From Dyella sp. AtDHG13 (GTDB lineage: Bacteria > Pseudomonadota > Gammaproteobacteria > Xanthomonadales > Rhodanobacteraceae): a stretch of 64,000 nucleotides of DNA. Below are positions 49,005-58,464 of the stretch, in pieces. How positions within the stretch are numbered: position 1 is the first letter of the stretch; each line of letters starts with the position of its first letter. Made by a program: the position numbers and the translations under genes. The notes under the pieces are model-generated. The model was not told where the DNA came from and ran no database searches. It was given only the letters and a program-made list of their open reading frames with translations. The stretch lies in assembly GCF_003201105.1 (NCBI RefSeq), contig NZ_QICJ01000009.1, positions 1 through 64,000 of the forward strand, read 5' to 3'.

Positions 49005-49273
49005 GGGATGCTCTGATCTATTCAACGCGGGTGGCATGATGTCCCCAACGCTCGCAGGATGTGGGGCGGGACGCGGCCCAGGCTGGTTGCCTGGGCAAGT
49101 CGCGCACCGCGGCCTGCGGGCGTTGGGGACGTCACCCGCAGGGCCGGTTCTGTGTGCCCGCCGTTGCGCGCCGCGCTGTCTCGACAGGCCACCAGCCTGC
49201 CTTCGCCAACGCAACACGCAGCGACAGGCACACAGAACCGGTGACACCCACGTTGAATAGATCAGAGCATCCC
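49005..49273. repeat. nested inverted-repeat element, 269 bp
   Basis: The outer arms (49005-49033 and 49245-49273) match as an inverted repeat at 28 of 29 positions. Inside are two separate hairpins: A (49041-49058 with 49113-49130, 17 of 18) with an apical GCCCAGG/CCTGGGC stem, and B (49144-49158 with 49227-49241, perfect 15 bp). The whole folds as a three-way junction. No target duplication and no open frame of interest are visible. It is the main content of the 373-bp gap between the XRE gene and the next gene. It could be a MITE-like element or a structured RNA. Confidence 0.8.
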
Positions 49274-49335
49274 GTCCACCATGCACCCAAAACCGCCGGC
49301 GCGCCCGTGCCGTCAGTCAAGGTTCGCCGCCCGGG

Positions 49336-50325
49336 CTACGGCGCTGCGCTCGAACAGGGCGAACCGCCCTGTCGGATCGCATGGAATTCGATGGACAGGC
49401 CCAGGTCGTCCTGCGTGGGCGCAAGGAAGGATTCGCCGGACAGCCCCGGATAGGTGGTCAGCGCGCGCTCGTAGCCGCGCTCCACCCAGCGCTGGGCACG
49501 ACCGAGATCGGCCACGCCCAGGCTCAGGCCGAGAATGCGCGGGCCGCCGCTCGCCATCACCTGCTGCGCGATGCCCGTGCCGTCGGGCTGCAGCGCCAGC
49601 AAGGCCGTCGGCCCCACCGGCACGCAGAAACCCTTGGCGCCCAGCGCGGGCAGCTTCACCGGCACGGCGTGGCCGAAGCCCATCTTCTCCAACTCGCGGC
49701 GGTCGGCCTCCGCATCGCCCGACACCAGCCAGATCGAGGAGAGCTCGCGCGCGCCGTTGGGGTGTTCGCGGGTGACGCGATAGTCGTCCGCGTTGCCGGG
49801 CTCGAACTGGTCGGGCGCGTAATCGGCGGCATAGTCGATGAAGAAGGTGTTGCTCGACAGCGGCGCGCGATCGAACGCGAACAGGCGCCAGCCGGGCTTC
49901 GCGCTGTCCGGCCCGGAGAAGAACGGCGTAACGGCGTAGTGCAGCCCCTGCAGCGCCTGATGCAGCGTGTCGAGCGACGAGGTGCGGAAACCGAAGGTGC
50001 GCGAACCCGGCCCGCCCTTCAATGCCTGCTGGTCCTGTTTCATGCCCGGATCGAAGGTGGGATCGGGCCGGGTGATGCCGAGCAATTCGATAAAGCTGCT
50101 GTCGGAGAAGCGGATATAGCGGTTGGCCACGCCGCCGGGATCACGCCCCGGCCGCACCTGGAAGCCCAGCTTGACCGACATGACGGAGGTGACCTGATCG
50201 ATCCCGCGTCCCCAGAGCAGGATGTGGTCGAGCCGCGTGATGGCGGGCGGCGTAGGCGCCGTGGTCGCGGCCTGCGCAACACCCAGGCACAGCAGCCATG
50301 CCGAAACATAGGAGAGCAGACGCAT
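49336..50325 (-). CDS. exported VOC/glyoxalase-like protein
   Basis: A 329-residue protein with a Sec signal peptide (LLSYVSAWLLCLGVAQA) and a glyoxalase-like (PF13468-type) fold: ITRLDHILLWGRGIDQV at the start of the first module and ILGLSLGVADLGRAQRWVE in a later one. Start ATG 50325 follows GAGG at good spacing. The enzyme or binding activity in the periplasm is unknown. Confidence 0.75.
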   Translation of the reverse strand: MRLLSYVSAWLLCLGVAQAATTAPTPPAITRLDHILLWGRGIDQVTSVMSVKLGFQVRPGRDPGGVANRYIRFSDSSFIELLGITRPDPTFDPGMKQDQQALKGGPGSRTFGFRTSSLDTLHQALQGLHYAVTPFFSGPDSAKPGWRLFAFDRAPLSSNTFFIDYAADYAPDQFEPGNADDYRVTREHPNGARELSSIWLVSGDAEADRRELEKMGFGHAVPVKLPALGAKGFCVPVGPTALLALQPDGTGIAQQVMASGGPRILGLSLGVADLGRAQRWVERGYERALTTYPGLSGESFLAPTQDDLGLSIEFHAIRQGGSPCSSAAP

Positions 50326-50355
50326 GCGTATCCTCATGAGGTGATGGAAAGCCAT

Positions 50356-50386
50356 GTAGCCCGGATGAAGCGCAGCGGAATCCGGG
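50356..50386. repeat. single REP palindrome
   Basis: One copy of the GTAGCCCGGAT...AATCCGGG unit, lying just upstream of the exported VOC protein gene. It is the same family as 1970-2237 and 11939-12043. Confidence 0.75.
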
Positions 50387-50551
50387 GGCGCCGCAAGAAT
50401 GCGCAGGCCGCCAGGGACGATCAATGACCTGCGAGGTCATGAAGCCCAACGGCCACCCGTCCGGTCCAGGGCGATACCGCACCCGCCCTAGCCTTGCGAG
50501 CCGCCGGTGGTGTTAAGTAGCGCCCCTGTCCCCTTGCCCGCCGGAGCGCTC

Positions 50552-52507
50552 ATGTCCCGTGTCACCGCCGTTTCCACATCTGCGCCGCGTCGCGGGTTGC
50601 CGCGCCTTGCCCTCGCCGTCGCCCTGGCGCTCGCGGCCGGCGGCGCCCTGGCGCAGCAGGCTTATTCGGACAACGTGCCACCTCCGCAGGACATCAAGTA
50701 CCCCGGCACGGTCACGCTGCACGTGGATGCCAGCGACACGCAGCAGGGCATCTTCCGCGTGCGCGAAACCCTGCCGGTCAAGTCCGGTGCGCTGACCCTG
50801 CTCTACCCGCAGTGGATTCCCGGCGACCACTCGCCCACCGGCCCGATCAACCTGCTGGCCGGCCTCAAGCTCACCGCCAACGGCAAGCCGCTGGCATGGA
50901 AGCGCGACAAGTACAACGTGTATGCCTTCCACGTGGAAGTTCCCGAAGGCGTGGTGTCCATCGAAGCGGAGTTCCAGTACCTCTCCGGCCGCACCGACGA
51001 CGAAGGCTTCGAGATCACCGACCGCATGATGGACATGGAGTGGAGCAAGGTCTCGCTCTACCCCGCCGGCTACTACACGCGCGGCATCACCTTCGCGCCC
51101 AGCATGACGCTGCCGCACGGCTGGCAGCTCGGTACCGCGCTGGAAACCGCCTCGCAGTCGGGCGATACCGTCAGCTTCAAGCCGGTGACGTTCAACAACC
51201 TGGTCGATTCGCCGGTCTATGCGGGCCAGTACTTCAAGCGCGTGGACCTGAACCCGGGCGGCGATGCGCCGGTGTACCTGGACGTGGTCGCGGATGCGCC
51301 GAAGTACCTGGAGATCTCGCCGGAACAACTGAAGGTGCATCGCGCCCTGGTGACGCAGGCCACCAAGCTGTTCGGCTCGCACCACTACGACCACTACGAC
51401 TTCCTGTTCTCGCTGTCGGACCAGCTGGGCGGCAACGGCACCGAGCATCACCAGTCCAGCGAAAACGGCCTGGCCGCCGATTACTTCACCGCGTGGAATG
51501 ACGCAGCGCCCGATCGCGACCTGCTGCCGCACGAATACACCCACTCGTGGAACGGCAAGTTCCGCCGTCCCGCCGACCTGTGGACGCCCAACTTCAACGT
51601 GCCCATGGGCGACTCGCTGCTGTGGGTCTACGAGGGGCAGACGCAGTACTGGGGCTACGTGCTCACCGCGCGTTCGGGCATGTGGTCGCCGCAGCAGTTC
51701 CGCGATGCGCTGGCGATGACGGCGGCCAACTACGACCGCAACCGCCTGGGCTTCCAGTGGCGCACGCTGGAGGACACCACCAACGACCCCACCGCGGCCC
51801 GACGTTCCAGCCTGCCTTACCGCAGCTGGCAGATGAGCGAGGAGTACTACAGCGGCGGCCAGATGATGTGGCTGGAAGTGGATGCCAAGCTGCGCGCGCT
51901 CACCCACGACAAGAAGTCGCTGGACGATTTCGCGCGCGCCTTCTTCGGCGTGGACAACGGCAGCTACGTCACCAAGACCTATACCTTCGACGACGTGGTG
52001 GCGGCGCTCAACGGCGTGGCGCCCTACGACTGGGCTGGCTTCCTGCACGGCCACGTCGACGTGCTCAACCCGCCCCTGCTCGATGGCCTGGCCGCCACCG
52101 GCTGGAAGCTGGTCTACACCGACAAGGCCAGCGAATTCGAGCAGCAGTACAACAGCCGCGCGCAGCCGTCGCGCCACCTGTACAACTACACGTGGTCCAT
52201 TGGCCTGACCATGAACGACAAGGGCCAGGTCAACGACGTGCGCTGGGGCGGTCCCGCGTTCAAGGCCGGCGTCAGCACGGGCGCGACGCTGGTGGCGGTG
52301 AACGGCCAGGACTATTCCAAGGACGTGCTGACCGACGCGATTGCCGCCGCCAAGAACACCAAGGCGCCGATCCAGCTGCTGCTGAAGTACCAGGGTTCCG
52401 TGCGCACGGTGGCGGTCGACTACCACGACGGCCTGCAGTATCCGCACCTGGTGCGCGTGGAAGGCACGCCGGACTATCTCAGCGAGATCATCGCGCCGCG
52501 CAAGTAA
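50552..52507 (+). CDS. M61-family metallopeptidase (glycyl aminopeptidase-like) with PDZ
   Basis: A 651-residue exported peptidase. After a signal peptide (ALAVALALAAGGALAQ) comes an N-terminal beta domain, then a zinc peptidase domain with HEYTH (in LLPHEYTHSWNGKF) and a downstream Glu region WVYEGQTQYWG, and a C-terminal PDZ domain (GGPAFKAGVSTGATLVAVNG). Family members cleave N-terminal Gly or act as periplasmic aminopeptidases. ATG 50552 follows GGAG. Confidence 0.9.
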   Translation: MSRVTAVSTSAPRRGLPRLALAVALALAAGGALAQQAYSDNVPPPQDIKYPGTVTLHVDASDTQQGIFRVRETLPVKSGALTLLYPQWIPGDHSPTGPINLLAGLKLTANGKPLAWKRDKYNVYAFHVEVPEGVVSIEAEFQYLSGRTDDEGFEITDRMMDMEWSKVSLYPAGYYTRGITFAPSMTLPHGWQLGTALETASQSGDTVSFKPVTFNNLVDSPVYAGQYFKRVDLNPGGDAPVYLDVVADAPKYLEISPEQLKVHRALVTQATKLFGSHHYDHYDFLFSLSDQLGGNGTEHHQSSENGLAADYFTAWNDAAPDRDLLPHEYTHSWNGKFRRPADLWTPNFNVPMGDSLLWVYEGQTQYWGYVLTARSGMWSPQQFRDALAMTAANYDRNRLGFQWRTLEDTTNDPTAARRSSLPYRSWQMSEEYYSGGQMMWLEVDAKLRALTHDKKSLDDFARAFFGVDNGSYVTKTYTFDDVVAALNGVAPYDWAGFLHGHVDVLNPPLLDGLAATGWKLVYTDKASEFEQQYNSRAQPSRHLYNYTWSIGLTMNDKGQVNDVRWGGPAFKAGVSTGATLVAVNGQDYSKDVLTDAIAAAKNTKAPIQLLLKYQGSVRTVAVDYHDGLQYPHLVRVEGTPDYLSEIIAPRK

Positions 52508-52639
52508 GCGGCTTCGACCTGTATCGCGCTCGGCGGGCACGTCGCCCGCCGGGCGCGACGGCGCATGACACCGTCGCCGCTTGCCACGGCTCCGCCGGCT
52601 TGCCGCATACTCCCCGCATCCTGTGCCGGGAAACCCCGC

Positions 52640-53524
52640 ATGCCCTCGCCCGATCCCTCGACCCGCTATGCCTGGCCGCCTTCGGTCGCGGGCTTCGACA
52701 TGCCATCGCCGGCGCCCGCGGGCGGCGGCGATCCCGAACCGCTCATGCTGGCTCTGCTGAATGGACGTCCAGACCATTTCTGGATCGAGGCGTTCGCCTC
52801 CGAAGTCGACGCGTTCCGATCGCAGCACCAGCTGAGGGAAGTTCGCCTGGACACGCGCGGCGTGGTGGTCGGCGGCTCGGCACAACAGTTGCGCAGCCTC
52901 ACCACTGAGCTGCGGAACTTCGTGCACCGGGTATCGCGCATCAGCCTGCAGAGGCGCGTCATGGAGCGGCTCTCGTCGGGCATGGCATCCGGCGCGGCCG
53001 CCACGGAAAACGCCGCCGCCAGGCGTGATGTCGACCTCGTGGCGCGCATGCCGGCCATGGCTTCGATTCTGGAAGAAGTGTCGCGCTCGACCGGCATGCG
53101 CTTCGCCACGGTGGCGCGCGTATCCGACACGCGCTGGACGGCCTGCGCGGTGTACGACACCATCGATTTCGGACTGCGCCCGGGCGAGGACCTGGCGCTG
53201 GAAACCACCATCTGCAACGAGATACGCAAGCACGGGCATACGGTGGTGTTCAACCACGCGAGCACGCATCCCCGCTTTACCCATCACCCGACGCCGGCGC
53301 TGTACGGCTTCGAGGCGTACATCTCGGTGCCCATCTACATGGCGGACGGCCGTTTCTTCGGCACGCTCTGCGCGGTGGACCCGCAGCCCCGCGAACTCGA
53401 CCAGGCCACGGTGCAGATCCTTGAGAAGTTCGCGCGCGCGATCGGCACCGAACTGGACCGGGCGGAGCGGCTCTTCGCCCACGACGACGACCGGGACGAC
53501 GCCGCGCACGCCCCGGCGGCCTAG
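52640..53524 (+). CDS. GAF-domain protein
   Basis: A 294-residue soluble protein. The N-terminal 90 residues have no clear family; the C-terminal half (from about residue 125) is a GAF domain: RFATVARVSDTRWTACAVYD, TTICNEIRKHGHTVVFNHAS, YGFEAYISVPIYMADGRFFG and FGTLCAVDPQPREL. No kinase, GGDEF or other output domain is attached, so it may act as a stand-alone sensor or regulator. Ligand unknown. Confidence 0.75.
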   Translation: MPSPDPSTRYAWPPSVAGFDMPSPAPAGGGDPEPLMLALLNGRPDHFWIEAFASEVDAFRSQHQLREVRLDTRGVVVGGSAQQLRSLTTELRNFVHRVSRISLQRRVMERLSSGMASGAAATENAAARRDVDLVARMPAMASILEEVSRSTGMRFATVARVSDTRWTACAVYDTIDFGLRPGEDLALETTICNEIRKHGHTVVFNHASTHPRFTHHPTPALYGFEAYISVPIYMADGRFFGTLCAVDPQPRELDQATVQILEKFARAIGTELDRAERLFAHDDDRDDAAHAPAA

Positions 53525-53693
53525 CCTGTCGCGACGCGTCATTCCCTTTCCCAAAACTACCCGAACAGGTGTTGAGGACTCGCCCATCGCTCGCCCATAG
53601 TGCGAGCAGCCGCCCCTTGCTGCACGGCGCGCCTGGCCATCAGGTGGCGTTGGTTCGTGTCCGTTCCCCGTGAATGATCGCCAGGAGCATGCC

Positions 53694-54182
53694 ATGACAT
53701 CCGCACTCGGCTGGTTCACCGCCGTCCATACGCTCGTGAGTCTCATCGCCATCGCCGCCGGCATCGGCGCCATTCGCGGCCTGCGGCAGGCCAGCGCGCA
53801 ATCCACCACCATGACGGTTTTCCTGGTCACGGCCCTGGTCACCAGCGTCACCGGCTTCCTGTTTCCCTATCACGGCTTCACGCCGGCCATCGGCGTGGGC
53901 ATCGTGGCGACGCTGGTGCTGGTGTGGGCCTTTCTGGCGCGCCGGTCGGCGGCGCGCGTGGGTCATGGCTCGGCGCAGTTCGCGCTGGCCGTGGTCATCA
54001 GCGAGTACTTCCTGGTCTTCGTGCTGATCGCCCAGGTATTCGCCAAGCTGCCGGCGCTCGCCGCGCTGCCCGCCAACCTCAAGCAGCCGCTGTTCGGCGC
54101 GACGCAGCTCGTGGTGCTGATCGCCTTCGTGGTCATCGCGGTGCGTTCCGTGCGAACGCTCAGGGCGCGGGCGGCCGCGTAG
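53694..54182 (+). CDS. small integral membrane protein
   Basis: A 162-residue membrane protein with four helices (GWFTAVHTLVSLIAIAAG, TVFLVTALVTSVTGF, IGVGIVATLVLVWAFL and VVLIAFVVIAVRSV, with a further YFLVFVLIAQVF segment). Start ATG 53694 follows AGGAG. Similar small proteins are annotated as hypothetical. Function unknown. Confidence 0.7.
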   Translation: MTSALGWFTAVHTLVSLIAIAAGIGAIRGLRQASAQSTTMTVFLVTALVTSVTGFLFPYHGFTPAIGVGIVATLVLVWAFLARRSAARVGHGSAQFALAVVISEYFLVFVLIAQVFAKLPALAALPANLKQPLFGATQLVVLIAFVVIAVRSVRTLRARAAA

Positions 54183-54211
54183 CGGAACCCTGTGCGGGTT
54201 CCGCGGATGCC

Positions 54212-54730
54212 TTACGCCGCGTTGCTGCTGCGCTTGGGCAGCTTCCAGCCCGGGCGCGGGAAGTGGCAGGTGTAGCCGTTGGGATAGCGCTCCAGGTAAT
54301 CCTGATGCTCCGGCTCCGCCTCCCAGAACGGGCCGGCCGGCGTCACTTCCGTCACCACCTTGCCGGGCCACAGGCCGGAGGCGTCCACGTCGGCGATGGT
54401 GTCCTCGGCCACGCGCGCCTGCTCGTCGTTGAGATAGAAGATCGCCGAGCGATAGCTGGTGCCGATGTCGTTGCCCTGGCGGTTGCGGGTGCTCGGGTCG
54501 TGGATCTGGAAGAAGAACTCCAGAATCTGCCGGTAGCTGATCACCGCGGGGTCGAACACGATCTCGATCGCCTCCGCGTGCGTGCCGTGGTTGCGGTACG
54601 TGGCGTTGGGCACGTCGCCACCCGTGTAGCCCACGCGCGTGGACAACACGCCGGGATAACGCCGCAGCAGGTCCTGCATGCCCCAGAAGCAGCCGCCAGC
54701 CAGGATGGCCGTTTCGGTTTTCGTGCTCAT
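54212..54730 (-). CDS. msrA: peptide methionine sulfoxide reductase MsrA
   Basis: A 172-residue repair enzyme that reduces Met-S-sulfoxide. The catalytic motif GGCFWGMQ is near the N-terminus, followed by [17 protein letters not shown] and [13 protein letters not shown], all conserved in MsrA. The C-terminus lacks a pair of resolving cysteines, so it is a short form. ATG 54730 puts the catalytic Cys at about residue 14. Confidence 0.93.
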   Translation of the reverse strand: MSTKTETAILAGGCFWGMQDLLRRYPGVLSTRVGYTGGDVPNATYRNHGTHAEAIEIVFDPAVISYRQILEFFFQIHDPSTRNRQGNDIGTSYRSAIFYLNDEQARVAEDTIADVDASGLWPGKVVTEVTPAGPFWEAEPEHQDYLERYPNGYTCHFPRPGWKLPKRSSNAA

Positions 54731-55122
54731 GTTGGTCCTTCCCGTGGGTGAGAGAGTCGCGTGGCAGGGGAGCATCGCGATGTTGTGGCAGGTGCCGGTT
54801 CGATATCGCGTCTATGCGCCCCTGCTGACCGCTTCAATGTGGCGTCGCCTGGCGGCCTTATCAAGCCGCGGGATCGCAAGGAATGGCGCCTTCCCGCCGC
54901 CCGTTGACGTTCACACCTTTCCATTCGCGCAAACGCGGCAACGATGCGCCCAGAGAGATGAAAAAGCCTCGCTAAGCGTCCACTAAGCGCCGGCTTACGA
55001 AATTTTTTCCTGGAGCCAAACGGCCGGCAACGGCGCCATCGACTACGGTGGAATCGCAAAAAATTTCAGGAGGCATTAAGCCCCGCGACCTGAGCATCAG
55101 CACCAACCCAAGGAGGTATCTG
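54731..55122. other. intergenic region, divergent promoters
   Basis: 392 bp between msrA and the Gly/Trp-rich protein gene. It holds an A/T-rich inverted repeat GAAATTTTTT (54999-55008) and AAAAAATTTC (55058-55067) about 60 bp upstream of the latter gene, probably part of its promoter or an operator. No gene seen. Confidence 0.5.
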
Positions 55123-55575
55123 ATGAACAGTTTCGCGATCGGCAAACGCATGTTGCTCGGCCTGGCGCTGGCGGCGTCCGTTGGCGCGCCGATGGTGGCC
55201 TCCGCGCATGACGGTTGGCATGACAACGGCCGCTACGGTGGCTGGGATCGTGGTGGCGGCTGGGATCGTGGCGGATGGCACGGCGACCGTGGCGGCTGGC
55301 GCGGTGATCGCGGCGATTGGCATGGCGGCTATCGCGACCATGGCCACTGGAGCGGCGGCAAGTGGATCGCCGGCGCCATCGTGGTGGGCGCGGTCGCCGG
55401 CCTCGTCTCCGAGGCCATGGCTCCGCCTCCGCCGCCCCCGCCGACCTACTACTACCCGCAGCAGTCGACGGTGGTCTACCGCCAGCCGACCACGGTGATC
55501 TATCAGGATGCGCCCGTGGTGCAACAGCCCGGCACGGTGATCTACCAGCAGCCCTATGACGACAGCGGCTACTGA
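55123..55575 (+). CDS. exported Gly/Trp/Arg-rich repeat protein
   Basis: A 150-residue protein with a Sec signal peptide (MLLGLALAASVGAPMVASA). The mature part holds about seven G-W/D-R-G-type repeats (residues 38-75), a glycine-rich membrane-like stretch (IAGAIVVGAVAGLV), a run of seven prolines, then Tyr/Gln/Val-rich repeats. The ribosome site AAGGAGG is strong. It is probably an envelope protein; no enzyme activity is suggested. Confidence 0.8.
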   Translation: MNSFAIGKRMLLGLALAASVGAPMVASAHDGWHDNGRYGGWDRGGGWDRGGWHGDRGGWRGDRGDWHGGYRDHGHWSGGKWIAGAIVVGAVAGLVSEAMAPPPPPPPTYYYPQQSTVVYRQPTTVIYQDAPVVQQPGTVIYQQPYDDSGY

Positions 55576-55603
55576 GGCATCGCCAGCCAACGCGGATGAA
55601 ACG

Positions 55604-55633
55604 GAAGCCCGGCACCTGCCGGGCTTCTGCTTT
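55604..55633 (+). terminator. intrinsic terminator
   Basis: A 9-bp GAAGCCCGG/CCGGGCTTC hairpin (55604-55612 with 55619-55627) followed by TGCTTT, 28 bp after the stop of the upstream gene. Confidence 0.8.
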
Positions 55634-55710
55634 CACACAGCAAGGAATAACGCCGCATGTTCCTCCGCCGCGCACGAGGCGCTATGCCTTATGGATGATT
55701 TACCGGACCT

Positions 55711-56628
55711 TCAATCGGCCACCGCGTAAGCGCTTTTCTGCCGCAGCGACGGACAGGCCGGCGGATGGCCGCCGGGCCCGCGGCACACCACGATGGCCGA
55801 GGCGGCAGCGAACGCCGCCTGGTCGAAGAAGTGGTTCTTGCCGTAGTCGGGCGGCGTCATGCCCAGCTTGCAGAGCATTTCGCGCATCACGTGCACGCGT
55901 GCGTTGCGGCGCGTGGCGTCGGTGTTGTAGGTGAAGCTGATGGTAGTGGACGACTCCTTGCTCGTCTCCACCATGTGCGGGCTGGTCAACGGCATATAGA
56001 CGCCCATGCCCGGTCCCAGCTCGAATACGTGGGCACGCGAGCGGAACGCCTCGTTCCACAAGGTGCGGCTCAGGTCGTGGCGAAAGTGGAAGCAATCGCG
56101 CGCGCGGTCGCTGCAGACCTGCCTGTCGTCGGCATCCCATACGTACACAGTCTTGGTGCCGCGTATCTGCAGCAGGAACACGTGGCTGCGGTCGATATGG
56201 AACGGCGTGGCCGTGTTGGGCGAGGCGGAGAAGATCCAGCCGGCCCGGTAGTAAAGCCCCGGATCCTTGCGCTCGATCATCGGCTTCATGGGATTGATCA
56301 CCGCGTCGACCAGCTCGCGGTACTTCGCATCGGCCTGGATATGGCGAAGCAACACCCACGCCTTGGCGCTGCCGATGTCCTTCAGCGAATCCACCGCGGA
56401 TTTGGACGTGGGATAGAGGTTGGACGCATCGTCGAAATCGGTCCCGGCGGTCGCGTCGCTGTTGAACGCATACCAGAGCTTGGTGCCCCGGCAACGCTTG
56501 CCCAATTCCACGAGCTCGTTCGTCTGCAGCAACGGATGCTCGGTCAAGGTGTGTTTGAACGGCTGGATGCGCCACGGATCGAACGCATCCCAATCCAGGT
56601 CGATGACCTGCACGGACTTGTCACTCAT
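55711..56628 (-). CDS. cupin-like/JmjC-related protein
   Basis: A 305-residue protein with a cupin/JmjC-like core: GWIFSASPNTATPFHIDRSH gives the HxD pair, VFLLQIRGTKTVYVWDADDR follows, and HMVETSKES could supply the distal His. This suggests an Fe(II)/2OG hydroxylase-like fold; whether it is active is uncertain. Start ATG 56628 follows GGGGG. No partner gene is coupled. Confidence 0.7.
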   Translation of the reverse strand: MSDKSVQVIDLDWDAFDPWRIQPFKHTLTEHPLLQTNELVELGKRCRGTKLWYAFNSDATAGTDFDDASNLYPTSKSAVDSLKDIGSAKAWVLLRHIQADAKYRELVDAVINPMKPMIERKDPGLYYRAGWIFSASPNTATPFHIDRSHVFLLQIRGTKTVYVWDADDRQVCSDRARDCFHFRHDLSRTLWNEAFRSRAHVFELGPGMGVYMPLTSPHMVETSKESSTTISFTYNTDATRRNARVHVMREMLCKLGMTPPDYGKNHFFDQAAFAAASAIVVCRGPGGHPPACPSLRQKSAYAVAD

Positions 56629-56984
56629 AAGTTGCCCCCAACGCATGTCGAAGCCACGCATCCTGCGCGCCCGACGAACCCTGTCGGCCTCACTTATACG
56701 CCGCGTTTTTTGCGGCAAGCAGACGTCTGGAAGGCATACGCCATGAAAGAAAATGCGCCTGCATGTCGGCAGGCTGACGACGCGCAAAAGCTTGCCTTTC
56801 GCGCGTGTTTTCGCGCCTGCGTGGATGGTGCGTTGAAGAACAAGTGGGATCAAACCGGCAACGACACGCGCAGTTACGTCGCGCACCGCAGGCGCGCGCA
56901 ACTTCGGCGACGATCATCCGAGTTGAAGCGACGCGCGCGCCCGGCGCGGCGTCGCCCTCTCTCGTCGCTACCAGCGCAAGCCGC
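56629..56984. other. intergenic region
   Basis: 356 bp between two minus-strand genes. It probably holds the promoter of the cupin-like gene. I see no gene or notable repeat. Confidence 0.4.
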
Positions 56985-57671
56985 TCAGGTCAGGCTGCCC
57001 TTGCCGTAGATGTAGAAGTCGGCCAGCGAACCCGTGTCGTTGTCGCCCGTGTAGGGAAAACGATTGGGTATGTGCCGCAGCAAGCGCCAACCCGGCGCGT
57101 TCGCGCGTACCCAGCGACTGAACTGGCGGTGTCGCACATGCGAAACACCTGGCTGCGCCTCATCCTTGTCGGACGAATAGATCACCACGTAATCCCGCGC
57201 CGCATCGAACAAGGTCCGCATGTAGGTGTCGTATACGCTGTCTTCGGTGAGGTGATAGATCACGTCCAGCGACAGCGCGAGCTGCGCCGTCTGCCCGTGG
57301 TAGTCGCGCACCAGCATGAACGACTTGCTGGCGTCGCCGGCAAAGCGCCGGGCGCAGCCTTCCACCGCATGCGGGCTGACATCCAGGCCCAGGTAGGACG
57401 GGTAGCGCGCCAAGGCGAGCTGGTTGCCGTCGCCGCAGCCGAATTCGATCACGTCGCGAATGCCGTGGCTGGCGACGAAATCGTTCAGCACCTCGGCCTT
57501 GAATTCCGCCAGGCGATTGTACGAACCCGCGCCGGAATTACCGCCATCGCGATAGCGCTCGATCCAGTAATCCTCCGAGCCATGGAAGGGCTTGGGCGGG
57601 TTGAGCCATCGACGGTAGACGTTGCGCGCAACGGGGCCGATGACGGGAATTCGCTTGATGAGGTCTTTCAT
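56985..57671 (-). CDS. SAM-dependent methyltransferase
   Basis: A 228-residue class I methyltransferase. SAM motif I is VIEFGCGDGNQLALA, with YLGLDVSPHAVEGCARRF next and LSLDVIYHLTEDSVYDTYM as motif post-I. Family members in this length range methylate small molecules or sugars; the substrate is unknown. No operon neighbour. Confidence 0.82.
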   Translation of the reverse strand: MKDLIKRIPVIGPVARNVYRRWLNPPKPFHGSEDYWIERYRDGGNSGAGSYNRLAEFKAEVLNDFVASHGIRDVIEFGCGDGNQLALARYPSYLGLDVSPHAVEGCARRFAGDASKSFMLVRDYHGQTAQLALSLDVIYHLTEDSVYDTYMRTLFDAARDYVVIYSSDKDEAQPGVSHVRHRQFSRWVRANAPGWRLLRHIPNRFPYTGDNDTGSLADFYIYGKGSLT

Positions 57672-57948
57672 GAAAGCGCTCCGGTAACGTGAAGATCCGT
57701 GATGTCGCCTCGCTGGTTACCCCCGAGCCCACGCTTCGGCATGCATGCAGCAGGACGTGGTGTATCGAGCGGCGTCATCGCCGCGTCGTCTCATCGTCCT
57801 GGGAAATCCTGAATATCCATGTGGCCGCCGCACAAAGCGATGGCCGACCAAGGCTAGCTGCTAAGCGCACCGGAAGTGCTGAATCACGGCAGCGGATGCG
57901 CACCTGAAGTTCAGCACCGATATAGCTGCTTTCAATGAATGGCAGCGG

Positions 57949-58413
57949 TCAAGTCGAAGATGAACGCCGTCTCTTTGAGGCCTTGGAATCAGGTGTCGAC
58001 ACGGTTCCCTCGGCGTGTATTCGGTCCAGCACCCATTGGGCGCGGTCGAGGCAGCTGAGGTCCTCCGGCCGGTTCCTGATGCTCTCCGCCGCCTTGAGCA
58101 GCTGGGCCTTGTTCTCTTCCAGTCGCTGCTGCAAGGCCTCGATCTCCACGACCTTGCGCTGGATCGCCTCCAGCAACTGCTCGTGCTGCCAACCGCTTTC
58201 ACGGTTGATCGGCAGCAGGCGGCGGATTTCATCGAGCGAGAAGCCTGCGCTCTGCGCGCTGGTGATGATGCCCAGCATCGACACCGCTTCGTACGGGTAA
58301 TCGCGATAGCCATTGGCTGTGCGGTCGACCGCACGAATCAGGCCGCTGGCTTCGTAGAAGCGAATGCGCGACGCGGTCAGCCCCGTCAGCTTTGCCAGCT
58401 CTCCGATCTTCAT
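57949..58413 (-). CDS. MerR-family transcriptional regulator
   Basis: A 154-residue MerR protein. The N-terminal winged helix has MKIGELAKLTGLTASRIRFY and YEASGLIRAVDRTANGYRDY, then a long dimerisation helix (EQLLEAIQRKVVEIEALQQR) and a short tail with one Cys (LSCLDRAQ) and a basic, Ser-rich end. It lacks a metal-binding Cys cluster. Two promoters with 19-bp spacers and related central sequences lie at 58434 and 59679. ATG 58413 is chosen. Confidence 0.88.
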   Translation of the reverse strand: MKIGELAKLTGLTASRIRFYEASGLIRAVDRTANGYRDYPYEAVSMLGIITSAQSAGFSLDEIRRLLPINRESGWQHEQLLEAIQRKVVEIEALQQRLEENKAQLLKAAESIRNRPEDLSCLDRAQWVLDRIHAEGTVSTPDSKASKRRRSSST

Positions 58414-58433
58414 GTGTTGCATCAGCGAAACAG

Positions 58434-58464
58434 TTGACCTTGAACTTGACTTTAAGCCTACCTT
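58434..58464 (+). promoter_or_regulatory. MerR-type promoter, 19-bp spacer (site 1)
   Basis: TTGACC (58434-58439), a 19-bp spacer and TACCTT (58459-58464). The spacer is the abnormal length used by MerR activators and holds a partial dyad (CTTGAACTT/GACTTTAAG). It lies 21 bp from the regulator's start codon, so it may also control the regulator. Confidence 0.72.

Noticed and set aside
49002-49286. Small coding gene in the inverted-repeat element
   Set aside because: The frames on both strands are mirror products of the inverted repeat and lack a ribosome site.
50513-53851. A 1112-residue minus-strand open frame
   Set aside because: It is antisense to the M61 peptidase and GAF genes; composition is the low-complexity type of reverse frames in GC-rich DNA.
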